Source of the DNA: Fomitopsis serialis
Taxonomy: Eukaryota; Basidiomycota; Agaricomycetes; Polyporales; Fomitopsidaceae
DNA length: 64,000 nt
NCBI RefSeq assembly: GCF_022376445.1
Contig: NW_025955141.1
Span: 1-64,000 of the forward strand
Direction of reading: 5' to 3'
Shown: positions 32,016 to 42,861 of the stretch, one piece after another
How positions within the stretch are numbered: the stretch's first letter is position 1
Layout of the letters: every line of letters starts with the position of its first letter
Translations under genes and position numbers: made by a program
The notes under the pieces: model-generated
What the model was told of the DNA's origin: nothing
Database searches by the model: none
The model's input: the letters and a program-made list of their open reading frames with translations, nothing else

Positions 32016-34234
32016 ATGCCCAGCGAGGTGGTTGAAGCACCCAGCGATGCGTCAAACGTCGTAAGCAAGTCCGCAGACCCGAGCATGAAGCCTCTTGACA
32101 TCGCGCGTGAAAAGGCGAAGGCGGCCAAGCCGAGACGGCTGCGTACTAAGTGGGGGGTCAGGAATCGGCGGACGATTATGAGGGAGGCCCTGGAAGAATG
32201 GGACCGAACTACGGCAGCCGACCAGGTCGCCCGAAACAGTATTCGTGAGAAGACGGTGGCCGCGCTAGAGGCCGACGGGTGGCCGGAGGCGCAGAATATA
32301 GACGACGTAAGTCCCTTTCCGCCGCGTCGGGTTGTGTAGCATGCCACTGAGACAATCGTGTGAGCAGGCCGTGAGGCATTACTTCAAGAACCACAGCGGT
32401 GAGTCGACTGAGACCACGCAGGTGAGCACGAAGGCGGCGGGCCATCCCAGCATCACATCCAACCCGCTGTTCAAGAGAACTCGTGCCAAGGGTGCGTCAG
32501 AGCTGTGGGGAAGCCAGAACAAGGACCTTGTCAAGTCCGAGACCGACAAGGGCGGGATCGGAGCTGGCGGATTTCAGAGTACAACACGAACCAGGCTCTT
32601 CGGCGGGCTACCTGCGGAGGAGAAGTTGCTCTTCGAGCAAGAGGCGAAAACTCTGAAGGACAAGGACCCTTCGCCGGAAGAAATTGACGCTGCGATGGAA
32701 CTGTGCGTGTCCTCTCGCATTAGTGGCATCACCGAGCACATACTCACCTTGACCACAGGAATCGCCAGAAGCTGCCGACCTGGCTGAGCCAGGTCATGAA
32801 GAGTTGCATCGGGAAAGGGATGGGTTGTGTAGGCGATGTGATATTCTATACCCGAATCGCAATGAGGGATCGCCATGCAAAGCTGCGACTCACTCAGTAA
32901 GTCACTTGCACCCCAACATGTATCACTAACACGATCGTATACATAGTGTCTCTGTCGGTGACGAGCTCGACGGCACAACAGCATTCCACGAGTTTGCCAA
33001 TCTGAACAAGGAGAATGAGAAATGGGCCGAGTACGCAAACAAGGTCCTTCGTAAGTACTTAGCACTCTTTGCGTCCACGGAAGCCCCAATCGATATGCAT
33101 TACAGCGCGGGAACTCGTCGGCAAAGAGCAAGGAATTACCTATGAAGACGACAAGCCTATGCTCCCGTCTTACGAATCCGGATGGTCGTTGATGAAGGCG
33201 AGGGAGGTCCTAGATGTGTATTTCCAAGCCTGCTGGGGTGAGTGCAGCACATTGGGCATTCGCGTGATACTGATGAACGACAGCTTACGCTCATCGCGAT
33301 GCGGACGACGAATGCGGGTTAGTCCCCGACGAGGCGATCGATGCCGAGCTGAGCGCGCGCAAGTGGCCGACTGCCGACACGACAGCGGGCATGTTCACGC
33401 TCTGGGATAATATTCTGAACGCCAAGCACACGGACGACGCATTCGGCTTCGAGGACATACAGCCTGGAAGGCCCCGTGCGGCCTCGCCTGCCTTGGACGG
33501 TGAAGGTGAAGGTGATGGCCAAGTACAGCACGAGCGTGAGCACGAAGACCAGCACGAACATGAAGACCAGCACGAGCACGAAGACCAGCAGCAGGAAGAC
33601 GAGCACCAGCAGGAAGACGAGCACCAGCAGGAAGACGAGCACGAAGATGACGACGACGGTCGGTCGTCTTCCCCGCGCCCTAGCGAGAATGGTAGTCGTT
33701 TGGAGGGTGAGCCCGACGAGGAGCCGGATGCCGAGACCGTCGTGGATGCTGGCGATGGTCAGGCTGAGGTGCTGAGCGACAAAGCCGCGAAGGAGACCCA
33801 GAATGCACGCCGACTGCCAGGTAGCCCGACATACTTCCCCATTTCGAAGATATGCTAATTGTTGCGCAGCCATAAAGAATGCCCAGGCGGGGCCCAGCAG
33901 ACGCAAACGTGTGGATAGCGAGACGGAGGCTGACGAGGGTAGCGAAGACGAACACCACGCGAAGAAACGTAAGGCAGGGAAATCGGGCGAACCAAAGGCA
34001 AGGGCGGTCAAGAACAAGTGAGTATCGCATCTTTCGTGTAGCAATACGTAAGTGACGACGTGCAGGGGTAGTGGTGCATCCAAGGGAAGGAAGTCGGATG
34101 AGATGGTGATATCTACCCGCATGACAACTAGGTCGACTGCCAGTAGTGTCAAGTAAGTCTTGCCATGTCCTTATGTTGGAATTGTATCTGATGCGCATTA
34201 CAGGGGAAAGATGCGTGCTCGGGGTCGTCCCTAA
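32016..34234 (+). CDS. Unknown cargo protein with acidic His/Glu/Asp/Gln repeats (600 aa)
   Basis: Nine exons: 32016-32306, 32368-32702, 32759-32896, 32947-33050, 33106-33237, 33284-33820, 33870-34017, 34066-34152, 34204-34234. Every junction has GT-AG and the phases close to exactly 600 codons plus stop, so the model is well supported. The N-terminus is basic with HYFKN. The middle is helical (WLSQVMKSCIGKGMG, FHEFANLNKENEKW, MFTLWDNILNAKH). Then comes a tandem repeat of HEHEDQ and HQQEDE units (about 33,530-33,650), and basic patches (SRRKRV, KKRKAGK). The end is RARGRP, which resembles an AT-hook core. No known family. The basic tail suggests nuclear or DNA contact, by inference. Confidence 0.8.
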
Positions 34235-35474
34235 TGGTGTCGAGATGGTGCCCAATTCCGCCCGAAGGGAATGCGCTGATATATTAGTCGACGCGCAGGT
34301 AGCTTTTCCTCTCCCTTGAGAGGTTTTTGATGCGCCCGCGCTGTAATTCTCGAGCCTCCTGACTCTTCTTCTCTCAATTACGAGGCTGCGCAGTACTTAC
34401 ATTGTATCTTTCGCGACGAAACCAGTCCTGCTAACTGGGAATTAGGGCGTCCTCTATGCTGCCTCTTAATTGAATCAATCTTCTGCTGGATTGCTTCTCG
34501 GTCGGCCCCGCGATGTACGTGTCGTTCATTGTACGTATGGGGAAAGGGACATGTATCATACCTCGCGCAGTAGTCAGCGAGACACTCAAGACCTCGACCC
34601 ACGGGCCAGTGCTAGCGCCCATCACCTAGTTCCCGTCCACGACCACCGTTTTCCACGACCACCGTTTTCACTACAAGGACCATGCATGCTGCAACCACGA
34701 TGGCCTGCCGGCCGTATCCGCAACACGTACCCCTCGTTCCACCGAACTGGCGATGTACTGCCATCGGCCCTTGCGACCGCCCGTCATCGCGTGAGTGTGT
34801 TCAAAAATCAGCACACGATCGACTCACACCACGCGCACGGACAAAGGAGGCACAACGCGTAGGAGGCCGATTGCAAGGGCTCAAAAACAAAGGTATGTCC
34901 TTAGTACAGGCGGCTACCCTCTCGCCGACTCGACTGCGCGTTGACCCATATCTTACTAGTAGTTCCCCCGTCGACTTATCCGCTTCTTCCCGATCGTATC
35001 CCGCCGACCCCTGACGCTTTCACCAGAAAGGCTACGCGTTCAACCTGTTGGCCAACTCGCCCCCTAACCTATGGTGGGCCAAAGTCTTTACCTTTGAAAT
35101 TTGCGGGAGGCGGGTAAGTCCACCGCACGTATGCCCACGCGTTTTACTCACCTCCCGTCACTCAGCCGGTTGCCCTCACACGTATGTTCTCATTCTCCGT
35201 CATGATTCATGCTCATCACAGCCCAAGGGTTTGCTATGGGGGCAGCATCGCGTACGGGCCCGGGGCTTGTAGCCAGTGCACCCCTCCCCGATCAACACGT
35301 TGACTACTAGGTCCCAGCCGTCGCTCGCGGCTGGGTGGACATGCTGCTGGGCCCTGGCTCATCAGCGCATGCTAACGTACCTGCGGCCCATCTGGCGGAT
35401 TCGCGGGCGCGCGAACACTGCATCGCTCAGGTGTGGTCAGCTTCACGCCGCCCTCAGGAAGTCCTGGCTCCACG
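34235..35474. other. Region between last cargo gene and right inverted repeat
   Basis: No confident gene. On the plus strand a possible exon with good splice signals lies near 35,030-35,113 (KGYAFNLLANSPPNLWWAKV, followed by GTAAGT), and another open piece near 34,700-34,790. I could not connect them into one frame. They may be the ruins of a further cargo gene. Confidence 0.3.
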
Positions 35475-37612
35475 TACGCCATTTCTGCTCCTTCGCCGCC
35501 GCGCCAGGACTCCCCTTCGAGGCCGCCTACCCGATGCAATGGGCCGACAGGCTCGGTGTTGCCGGTTTCGGAAAGTCCCACCGGTTTCGGTAGTCGGCGG
35601 AGCGCACGCGCTCCCAACCCCAACCCATGCTTCAGCCTTCGTCCACTACCTCCCCATCCCTTCGGCACGTCGCGTCGCTCCTTCGGTCGCCCTCGACATC
35701 GGAGAGATGATGCGTCTGACCGGCCGCAAGATCCCGCAGCTCAACGCATCGCAGGCGGCGCGCAAACGCGACCGAGTCAACGCGTTCGCAACGCGCATCG
35801 AGCCGGCGCGACGGACGGCCACGACGGCCCTGGCGACGCGTCAAAAGCGACGCTGGAGACGTGCATAGGGCGGGGAATCGGGGACAAGGACGGAACGAGG
35901 GTGGACAGGGCTGCCAGAGCAGGTGAGTCGGACCCGCCTTGTCATCGCCGCCCTAGATCGCCACTGCCCTCTAACACACGCCCTACCGATCTCCTGCCAC
36001 GCGCTGCGTGGTTAGCACTTCCATGACCAGGCGATGTGTGCCGAAGTCGCCACGTCAGAAGCTGCGGAGCCTCAGGCTGTCGTCAACAGAAGCCCAGTAC
36101 CCGATGTTTACCCACCGTAGCCCCGCCAAAGCACGGCCCCCGAAAGCACGGCGCAGGAGCCTCACGAGGTCAACCCCAGCGAGCACGACCGCGCTTAGGA
36201 CAGGGACGCGGTGCGGTCGCCCGCCGAGGACTCGCCTGACAACCAGGAGCCCAGCCGCGGCGCCGTGCCCCGGTGACTGCGAGTGTGGCTCGCAACAGTC
36301 GGCCCACTTAACTCGTTCCCAACGCAGGTGAGCGCGAACCCGCCGTGGATACCTTCACAGGGCTGACTGTAATTAAGCGAGGCCGCCGCAGACGTGCGCA
36401 ACCGAGACGTGCGTGAATAAGCACGACGATCTCGTGGGTGGCCATGACGATCGCGGCAGGCAGAAGCTTGCCAGGCACCAGCCCGGCGACAGCCTGGGGA
36501 CCCACAACAAACCATCACGGACACGTATGACGAGGTCGTGCGCGACCGGGACAAGCCTGCCAAGCAGGAGGTGGCTGGGCATGAGCCCGACCGGCCCAAG
36601 GACGATGGGGACATCCTCCGGCGAGCAGTCGCACGGCGAGGACGAGCCCCGCAGCCAGGAGCGCACCGAGCCCGATGGCGGCGAGCGGTCAGCACGATGG
36701 CGGCGAGTGCGGGCGGTACGAGCATAACCAGGGCAAACACGACGTGCATAAGCATGACCAGTACGAGCACGATGACCACAAGCCCTACAAGGGTGAGCAC
36801 GACCAGCACGAATGCAACGAGCACGAGCACGAGCACGCACCCGACGAGCGCGAATATGACGTAGGCGAGTGCGAGGATGACGGAAGTGAACACGACGACT
36901 GGGAAACACAACGAGCAGTAGTGATCCCGGATTAGAAGTAGACTAAGTACGGATTAGTGGTAAGTATGGATTAGAAGTGGAGTAAGTATGGATTAGTAGT
37001 AAGTACGGATTAGAAGTAGAGTAAGTACGGATTAGAAGTAGAGTGAATATGGATTAGTAGTACGCAGTAAGTACGGATTAGAATATGGATTAGTAGTACG
37101 CAGTAAGTACGGATTAGAAGTAGAGTGAGTATGGATTAGAAGTAGCATAAGTACAGATTAGAAGTAGCATAAGTACGGATTAGTAGCAGCATAAGTATGG
37201 ATTAGTAGCAGATTAAGTATGGATTAGTAGCAGCCTAAGTACGCATTAGTAGTGTCTTAAGTACAGATTAGTAGTAGCTTAAGTACAGATTAGTAGTAGC
37301 TTAAGTACATATTAGCAATGGCTTAGTGAGCATTAGTGTGACCTGTCTGGCCCTACACACCTGTGCATAACACATATTAGTGGGGATTAGCAACACTTAA
37401 GTACAGATTAGCAATAGCTTAGTTGGCACTACACACCTGTGCATAACACAGATTACACAGATTAGTGGGGATTAGCAAGGACTAGTGTGATTAATCCATA
37501 CAAGTTGATCCATTCTAATCCTTAATCTAATCTGAGGATTAGATTAAGGGCCATTCATTAATGTACCCATGTTAAGATAAGAAACATTCAATAATGAATG
37601 GTGTTTAATCCA
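35475..37612 (-). repeat. Right terminal inverted repeat of the giant element
   Basis: Complement of the left repeat, without the 1-kb insertion. The tip (about 36,930-37,560) carries GGATTAG with TAGTAAGTA-type spacers every 20-25 bp and a perfect 11-bp-stem hairpin at 37,522-37,547. The inner part is GC-rich and diverged. Open frames across it on both strands are not conserved in the left copy, so I do not call them genes. Confidence 0.8.
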
Positions 37613-39374
37613 ATGTAAATGACAAAGATGTCCAATGAGGACTTCCACGTGGCCAAGCTTGACAACTGCGATGGGGAGTGAATGGCGATGTTCAACCACT
37701 GTTGTATCCTCAATTGCTTGTGACTCCAAAGCCAGGGCACCCTGCACGTACAAGGGTATGACTTTGTGCGTGCGCAAAGCAAACTCTGCGGAGGTCATCC
37801 AGGCTGGTCATCAGGAAAGTATGAGCACACGGAGTGCTGTAGATAACATGTTGGATAGTCGCCACACATACTACACTTTGAACACTACCTAATGATACAT
37901 ACAGTCTGTAGACTTCTCTAGAATGAGATTGGTTTAAGTGTATCTGTAGGTGTGAGCGGGGGTGTTACAGTAATTCATTTCTTGATGTATTTTTAACAAC
38001 TAGCCGCTCAATTGGATGAGTCATAGCGGCTAGTGCAACACCGCACATGCTTTGATGCCAAGCCTCTTTTCTTGTCACATATAGTCAGCATAGGCGATTG
38101 TGGTTCCTCATTCCCAACCCCCATGTTCGTCTGATTCCCCTCCATCATTCTTCTTAAAACCTGGCCCTCACAACAGTCTCTGCCTAGACAGACAATCTGC
38201 ATGTTGCCATGGGCATGCAGGTAGCCTGGCTAGGCTGGTTGACACAAGGTATGCAGTTATTTGAGTATGCTACGTTGACCTACTCTGATCTAGAAGTTGC
38301 GGTTGTACTGGGTTCTGGGGGTTTTACTTTGGTTCTGGGGGCTTTCCTGTGACTAAGGCCACTAAGAACAAGCATATACCATTTGGGTATTTGGGAGCCT
38401 CCTCGCTGATATTTGGTTGGCGTGTGCTGTCACTTGTTTACATTGTTGTTGGGTTCTGGGGGCATCATTGTGACTCTGTCATAACAATCAAGCGTATGTC
38501 ATTTGGGCATAAGAGGGCCTCCGCACTGACACTTGGTTGGTGTGCGCCATCTCTTGTTTGTATGGGTACTTTGGATCTAATGGTCATGCTGCATGTGTGT
38601 CCATATTCTAGATGCATATGATTTGGTATGTTCTCAATCCGTATGCAATGCTGCACTGATATTTGCTTCCGGTAGGGGGCCAATATTGAACCTTGGTGAC
38701 GTGGCATATTGCAGGCAGTAAAGATGCCGTATGAGTGAGTGGTTGATTCCGCGTATGTAGTACATTGTGCTCATGGTTGTTAGCTTCAGTATCCATATGT
38801 AGTATTCTATGGCACAAGACTGGATCATTCTCAAGGTACGTATATCATATAGTCTCATAGTATGAATGGAGCTTATTTGATGCATAGACAGAACTACATA
38901 GTCGCTCTTTGTCTTACGTACAGTTTTCCCACTTTCTCTCATCCATGGCTGTATGAAGATGTGGCCAGTCTTCATGCATCCATGGCTGATCTCACTTATT
39001 TTGTTTATTTGCACTGGTGTAGATTTCATGGACTCCGTCTGTGCAACGTGTAATGAATGATCTGAAACTCGGACCGGAAGCATGAGCAAATCACGTGACT
39101 GAAGTGACTCAGCTTATCTGCCGCCCATATCGCGCACATGGCCTATCTGCAGCCCATACCATGTGCACATCCACGTGTATCAATTCTTGGCATCAGAAGC
39201 TGATCTTTTCAGCTGATGTGACAATGGGCATAAGGACGGATGTGTTCCTCCAAGGGATTCTGTCATTTTCCCTTCCATCCCATCAACTGCCTAAGCCCTA
39301 CGTTGTCTTGTGGGTATAATGGCATTTTTGTGTCCCTTGTACTATGCTGATTATGATTTAGTACTATCATAGCA
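37613..39374. other. AT-richer flank with a 121-bp tandem duplication
   Basis: Composition changes here from GC-rich to AT-rich. A minus-strand open frame at 37,613-37,798 reads smoothly (HKVIPLYVQGALALESQAIE) and may be a gene fragment cut by the transposon. Two diverged tandem copies of a 121-bp unit beginning GGTTCTGGGGG lie at 38,331-38,451 and 38,452-38,570. Nothing else recognised. Confidence 0.45.
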
Positions 39375-41009
39375 ATGGCCCGTACAAAGCAAAATGCAAA
39401 GCGCAGCGTGGGGTTGTCCCACATGGAGTACCACAACAACCTCTCCGTGGCGGGAATTCATGCCTTGGCACAAGACGACCTCATTGAAGAAGAGCAGCCA
39501 GATGAGGTGACAGACCAGTCCGACAATGATGACATGTCATTTGATGATGAGCCGGATGATTTTGAATCGATGGTGATGTGTCTGTTGCTTCAGTGGGCAC
39601 GCACAGACTGATTATCTTGTGACACTAGTACTGCGTCATTTGCCACAATGGCGGTGGCCTCATCAACTGTGACATTTGTCACCGCGACGTCTGTACAGAC
39701 TGTCTTGGAAACATTGACATCACCACCGTGCAGGAAGACTGGCATTTCCTGTGTCCATCTTGTCATGTGATGACCCTTGGCAACTCCGACAAATACCATG
39801 TATGTAACATTTGATGTGTCCCATTCACGTGTCTAAGCATTGTGTAGGCCTTTCACAGCCATAACGGGTCTCGGAATGTACACTCCGAGCCATCCCGTGT
39901 GACGGGAACCATGGTGGCTCCTCAGCACGCATTCTGCTCCACTGCTCCAGTGGTGATCTTATCGTTCCGTCTGAAATCACTCACCAAGGAAGCCAGTATC
40001 CCCGATCTGTTCCATATGAACCTCAACAGCTACTTCTGGAACACGAAGGGGAACCTTCAGTACTTCGACATCCCATTCAACTTTGAGACGGACAGAGATG
40101 CAGCAATTCACAGCAGAAAGATGGAGAAGTTGTGTGCAGGTATCATGACGTATGTAGTTCTATCTACTCAGGACCACATTATGACATTGTTGTCGACAGC
40201 ATACCAAATGTCCGTGTTGTGACGTTCATCTATACACACAGCAATGTGCAAGTTGGAGATCTGTATCATGCGAGTAACGCAGCGTCATCAATAGAGGATG
40301 TATGTCATGTGTTGTCTGAACACATACTTATCTAATCATTGTGTAGTGGTTCACCATCGTCCTCACGGAGCACTTCAAGAAGCTCTGCCATGTTATACGC
40401 CTCCACTACATGTTCATCCTTGCCTGTGGTGCCATCGTCAACAAGAAGGAGTCCCTCGAGGCGCTCAGGGAACAGCTGTTCCTGTACAAGGTCCCCTTCA
40501 CGTTGGGGTTCACGACAGCCACCCTGAATGCCCACCTCTGTTCCGATTTTGTGGGTCACTTTGCAACCCGCGTCATCGTTGAGCTAGCTGTCCCAAAGCA
40601 ATCCACGATGTGCAAGATGCTAGGCATGTCCTTCACCCTTCGTCGTCACAGCAGTGTTGTTGTGTTCCGCTATGAAGGCTTGATGGGTGATAAACGGGTG
40701 GATGTGGAGAAGTACGTCTGGCACCACCCCAAGCTTGCGCCAGCAGGCCATCCACTCCCCTACCAGTGCCCTATCTGCAAAGCTCTGTGCTGTTTGGAGA
40801 GCAGGACGGGTCGTAACCATAACAAGACACATATCGCAGGCTACCAGTGCATCAACAATACGTGCACCTATCGGTGCCTCTGGGAGGTCTCATATGACCC
40901 AAAGAAGCTGGATAAGGAGCATGGGAAGTGGTATCGGACATTGCATAATGGCAAAGAGGTGGCTGATGATGAGGACGAGGATGAGGAAGATGTGTACTAC
41001 AAGCTGTAG
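39375..41009 (+). CDS. Histone H3-tail mimic with all-cysteine PHD finger
   Basis: Five exons: 39375-39572, 39629-39799, 39848-40139, 40172-40299, 40347-41009; phases close to 483 aa. After Met, the protein reads ARTKQNAKRSVG, identical to the histone H3 tail at 8 of 12 positions, including Lys4 and its neighbours. An acidic linker follows (EEEQPDE...DDEPDD). Residues 67-112 form a PHD-type zinc finger with eight cysteines: C68/C71, C80/C83, C88/C91, C108/C111. The usual His is Cys, as in ADD-type PHD fingers, which bind unmodified H3K4. The C-terminal 300 residues are unknown, with a CPIC...CINNTC zinc pair and an acidic end. One intron is only 32 nt. A nuclear chromatin role is inference. 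It is the first of three neighbouring unknown genes. Confidence 0.8.
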
Positions 41010-41133
41010 GTGCTAGGGTGCTAGGACTCAACTCCTCTGTTGTTCGGTGGATTCAACTCCACAAATGATGTAATGTGATCTCGCCAACTATATGTAACAA
41101 CCTGTGATGATGGATTGACAACTATGGTGTGCC

Positions 41134-42474
41134 TTAAGGACCATTTTCCTCATCAATCCGCATGCGCTTCACTTCATCCCAGGTCTCCTCAACATCGCTG
41201 TCATCATCTTCATACCCAACAACTCGCTTGACCTTCCGGGTTGGAGAAGTTTTCTGCAATGCCAGTTGAATACGTTCTTGATTCAGTTCCTGTCCGTCAT
41301 TGTTGGTACGTGCCCTTCAATACAGCAATGTGCATGACTCACGTTCTCAATGCTGCGGTCAAGTACACAGATTGAACGAAGCTTGCATATCAGTTTGTAC
41401 TTGTCCTTGCCCCGGGGTACAGCCACAAAGGATGATTGCACTTCAACCATCTGCCCAACACTGACAGACGTAGGATGCAACTTCTTGAAGTGGTATTTGC
41501 TATGGGTATATGTGAGTTTGTTGCACAGATGTATATATTACTACACTCACGCCTGATGGTCGACATCTTGTACACGTTCATAGTATTGGACAACATTGTC
41601 AGAGGTGAAGACCTCATCCGTCATGCGGGAACGCAATATATTGCGAGGGTCATAGTCATGAGGAAGATCCATGATGCTGGCAGAGGAGGCACTGCTGCGT
41701 GGAGTGAGGTATCTGTTGTGGAAGTCCAGAACAATGTGGCCTTGTTCACGTTTGACATCCCAGCCTTGCAGATATCCCTTGCCCAGTCTGCTTTCAAAGA
41801 GTTGATGTATGTTCATCATGGCAACTGCAGACTGATCAAATGGTCCACTGCCAAGCCCTCCTATGCGGACATACTGCTCAGTGTGAATGAGCTTGGTTTG
41901 AGCAACCCTAGAGATTGATTGTGAGGTAGATTGTTATAACAACATGTTTTATGATACACACTCATTGTCACGCATTATAGGTGGAAGTTTTGCCTTCAAC
42001 ATATACCCCTGTATGTTGAGAACAACCTCTTCATGTGTGCTGTCTTCTTTCTCTGAGTAAATCAGCAGCTTCTCCTTAGAGCAACACTGTTGTCAAGCAG
42101 TGTAGTTGATGCATGGACATGATCTGCCTGTACTGTACATAAGTTACAGCTGTGCAATCGTCTGTCTATTGTCCTACCTTCACCATTGAGGCCATCTGTA
42201 GGGATGATTTCTTTCCATTCATTGCCCGCATCAGTTCATCATGGAGGCTTTGTCCTGATGACACAAATGTCCATATTGATGAGTCACTTGTGCTTGATGG
42301 TATGTACTCACTGTACTTATCACTTGCACCGTAGAGCTTGACGAGAGCCATTGTCGATGTCCACAGCAACAGTCGGATGAGATTCTGGGAACAGAGTTTG
42401 TAAGCTAACATCATGTGCTTTAAATCACGCCATAGTTTGGTCATGATTGCACTGTTCCAGGGGAATGCTTCCAT
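41134..42474 (-). CDS. Unknown protein with IGG...FDQSAVAMM and LDFHNRYLTP motifs; one frameshift
   Basis: Minus-strand exons 42474-42178, 42127-41962, 41907-41551, 41499-41343, 41289-41134. In exon 2 the frame jumps by one base at an A run (plus-strand TT at 42,076-42,077): before it reads ADHVHASTTLLDNSVAL, after it KEKLLIYSEKEDSTHEE. With one base added all phases close, to about 377 aa. Otherwise a stop follows at once. Notable stretches are EQYVRIGGLGSGPFDQSAVA and QGWDVKREQ...DFHNRYLTP, then a basic, acidic-ended C-terminus. I recall hypothetical proteins of this kind in agaricomycetes but no function. The break is either a disabling mutation or a sequence error. Confidence 0.6.
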
Positions 42475-42781
42475 ATCAACACGAGGTACTGAAACATATC
42501 ATGCTTCTTTGATTGGAAAAGCCCGTGATAAACTGGACATTCAGTCCTCGCACATTTCCAGCATCACTTGCTCTGTTTATGTGCCCATTGGGGGTGCTTG
42601 TGCTAAAGGATGGATACATATGATGCAAATATGGATACATAACACAATCATCATGATGAGAACATTGGCAAAGAGAAGCTGCTGGAGAATATATCTGATT
42701 TTCACACAATGTGGTGATGCCAAGCATCTGATTGATAGATCAAAGTTGGATTGATTATATGATAAGGTGGATGCAGCTGCA

Positions 42782-42788
42782 TATATAG
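42782..42788 (+). promoter_or_regulatory. TATA box of the 42,862 gene
   Basis: TATATAG lies about 75 bp before the ATG. This gene and the minus-strand gene ending its 5' side at 42,474 are divergently arranged, sharing a 390-bp intergenic region. Confidence 0.5.
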
Positions 42789-42861
42789 GCAGGCCAATTC
42801 ATGCCCTGATCCCCCGTGCATCCCATTTACTCTCTGAAACACCTCACACACTTGCATTACA

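Larger units (their letters stand above)
15535..37612. mobile_element. Giant (22-kb) KDZ-type DNA transposon with long inverted repeats and cargo
   Basis: The two ends are inverted copies. Both begin GGATTAA, then share CATTCATTATTGAATG, GGGTACATTAATGAATGG and an 11-bp-stem hairpin (15,600-15,625; 37,522-37,547). They then carry GGATTAG-type arrays and more than 1.5 kb of diverged but collinear GC-rich sequence. The flanks ATTTAAAT (15,527-15,534) and ATGTAAAT (37,613-37,620) match 7 of 8, a plausible 8-bp target duplication. Homology may instead reach GTCATTT just outside, so the exact tips are uncertain by about 10 bp. Inside lie a KDZ transposase (minus strand) and several intron-bearing cargo genes (plus strand). 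KDZ elements of basidiomycetes are known to be large and gene-carrying. That this transposase moves this unit is inference. Confidence 0.8.

Noticed and set aside
33319..34152. Minus-strand frame looking like a very hydrophobic membrane protein (Val/Leu/Phe runs)
   Set aside because: It is the antisense of the acidic His/Glu/Asp/Gln repeat of the well-modelled nine-exon gene on the plus strand.
36195..36911. Val/Leu-rich 238-codon frame in the right inverted repeat, with a counterpart near 16,295-16,570
   Set aside because: Both are repeats of GTGCTCGT-like DNA. The frames are not conserved in length or reading phase between the two inverted repeats.
36930..37330. Regularly spaced GGATTAG array as a CRISPR-like array
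   Set aside because: Units are about 20 bp, degenerate, without unique spacers of fixed length, in a eukaryotic transposon tip with an inverted partner at the other end.
37635..37892. Plus-strand 85-codon frame beside the giant element
   Set aside because: No domain, and the minus strand of the same stretch reads more like protein; neither could be extended.
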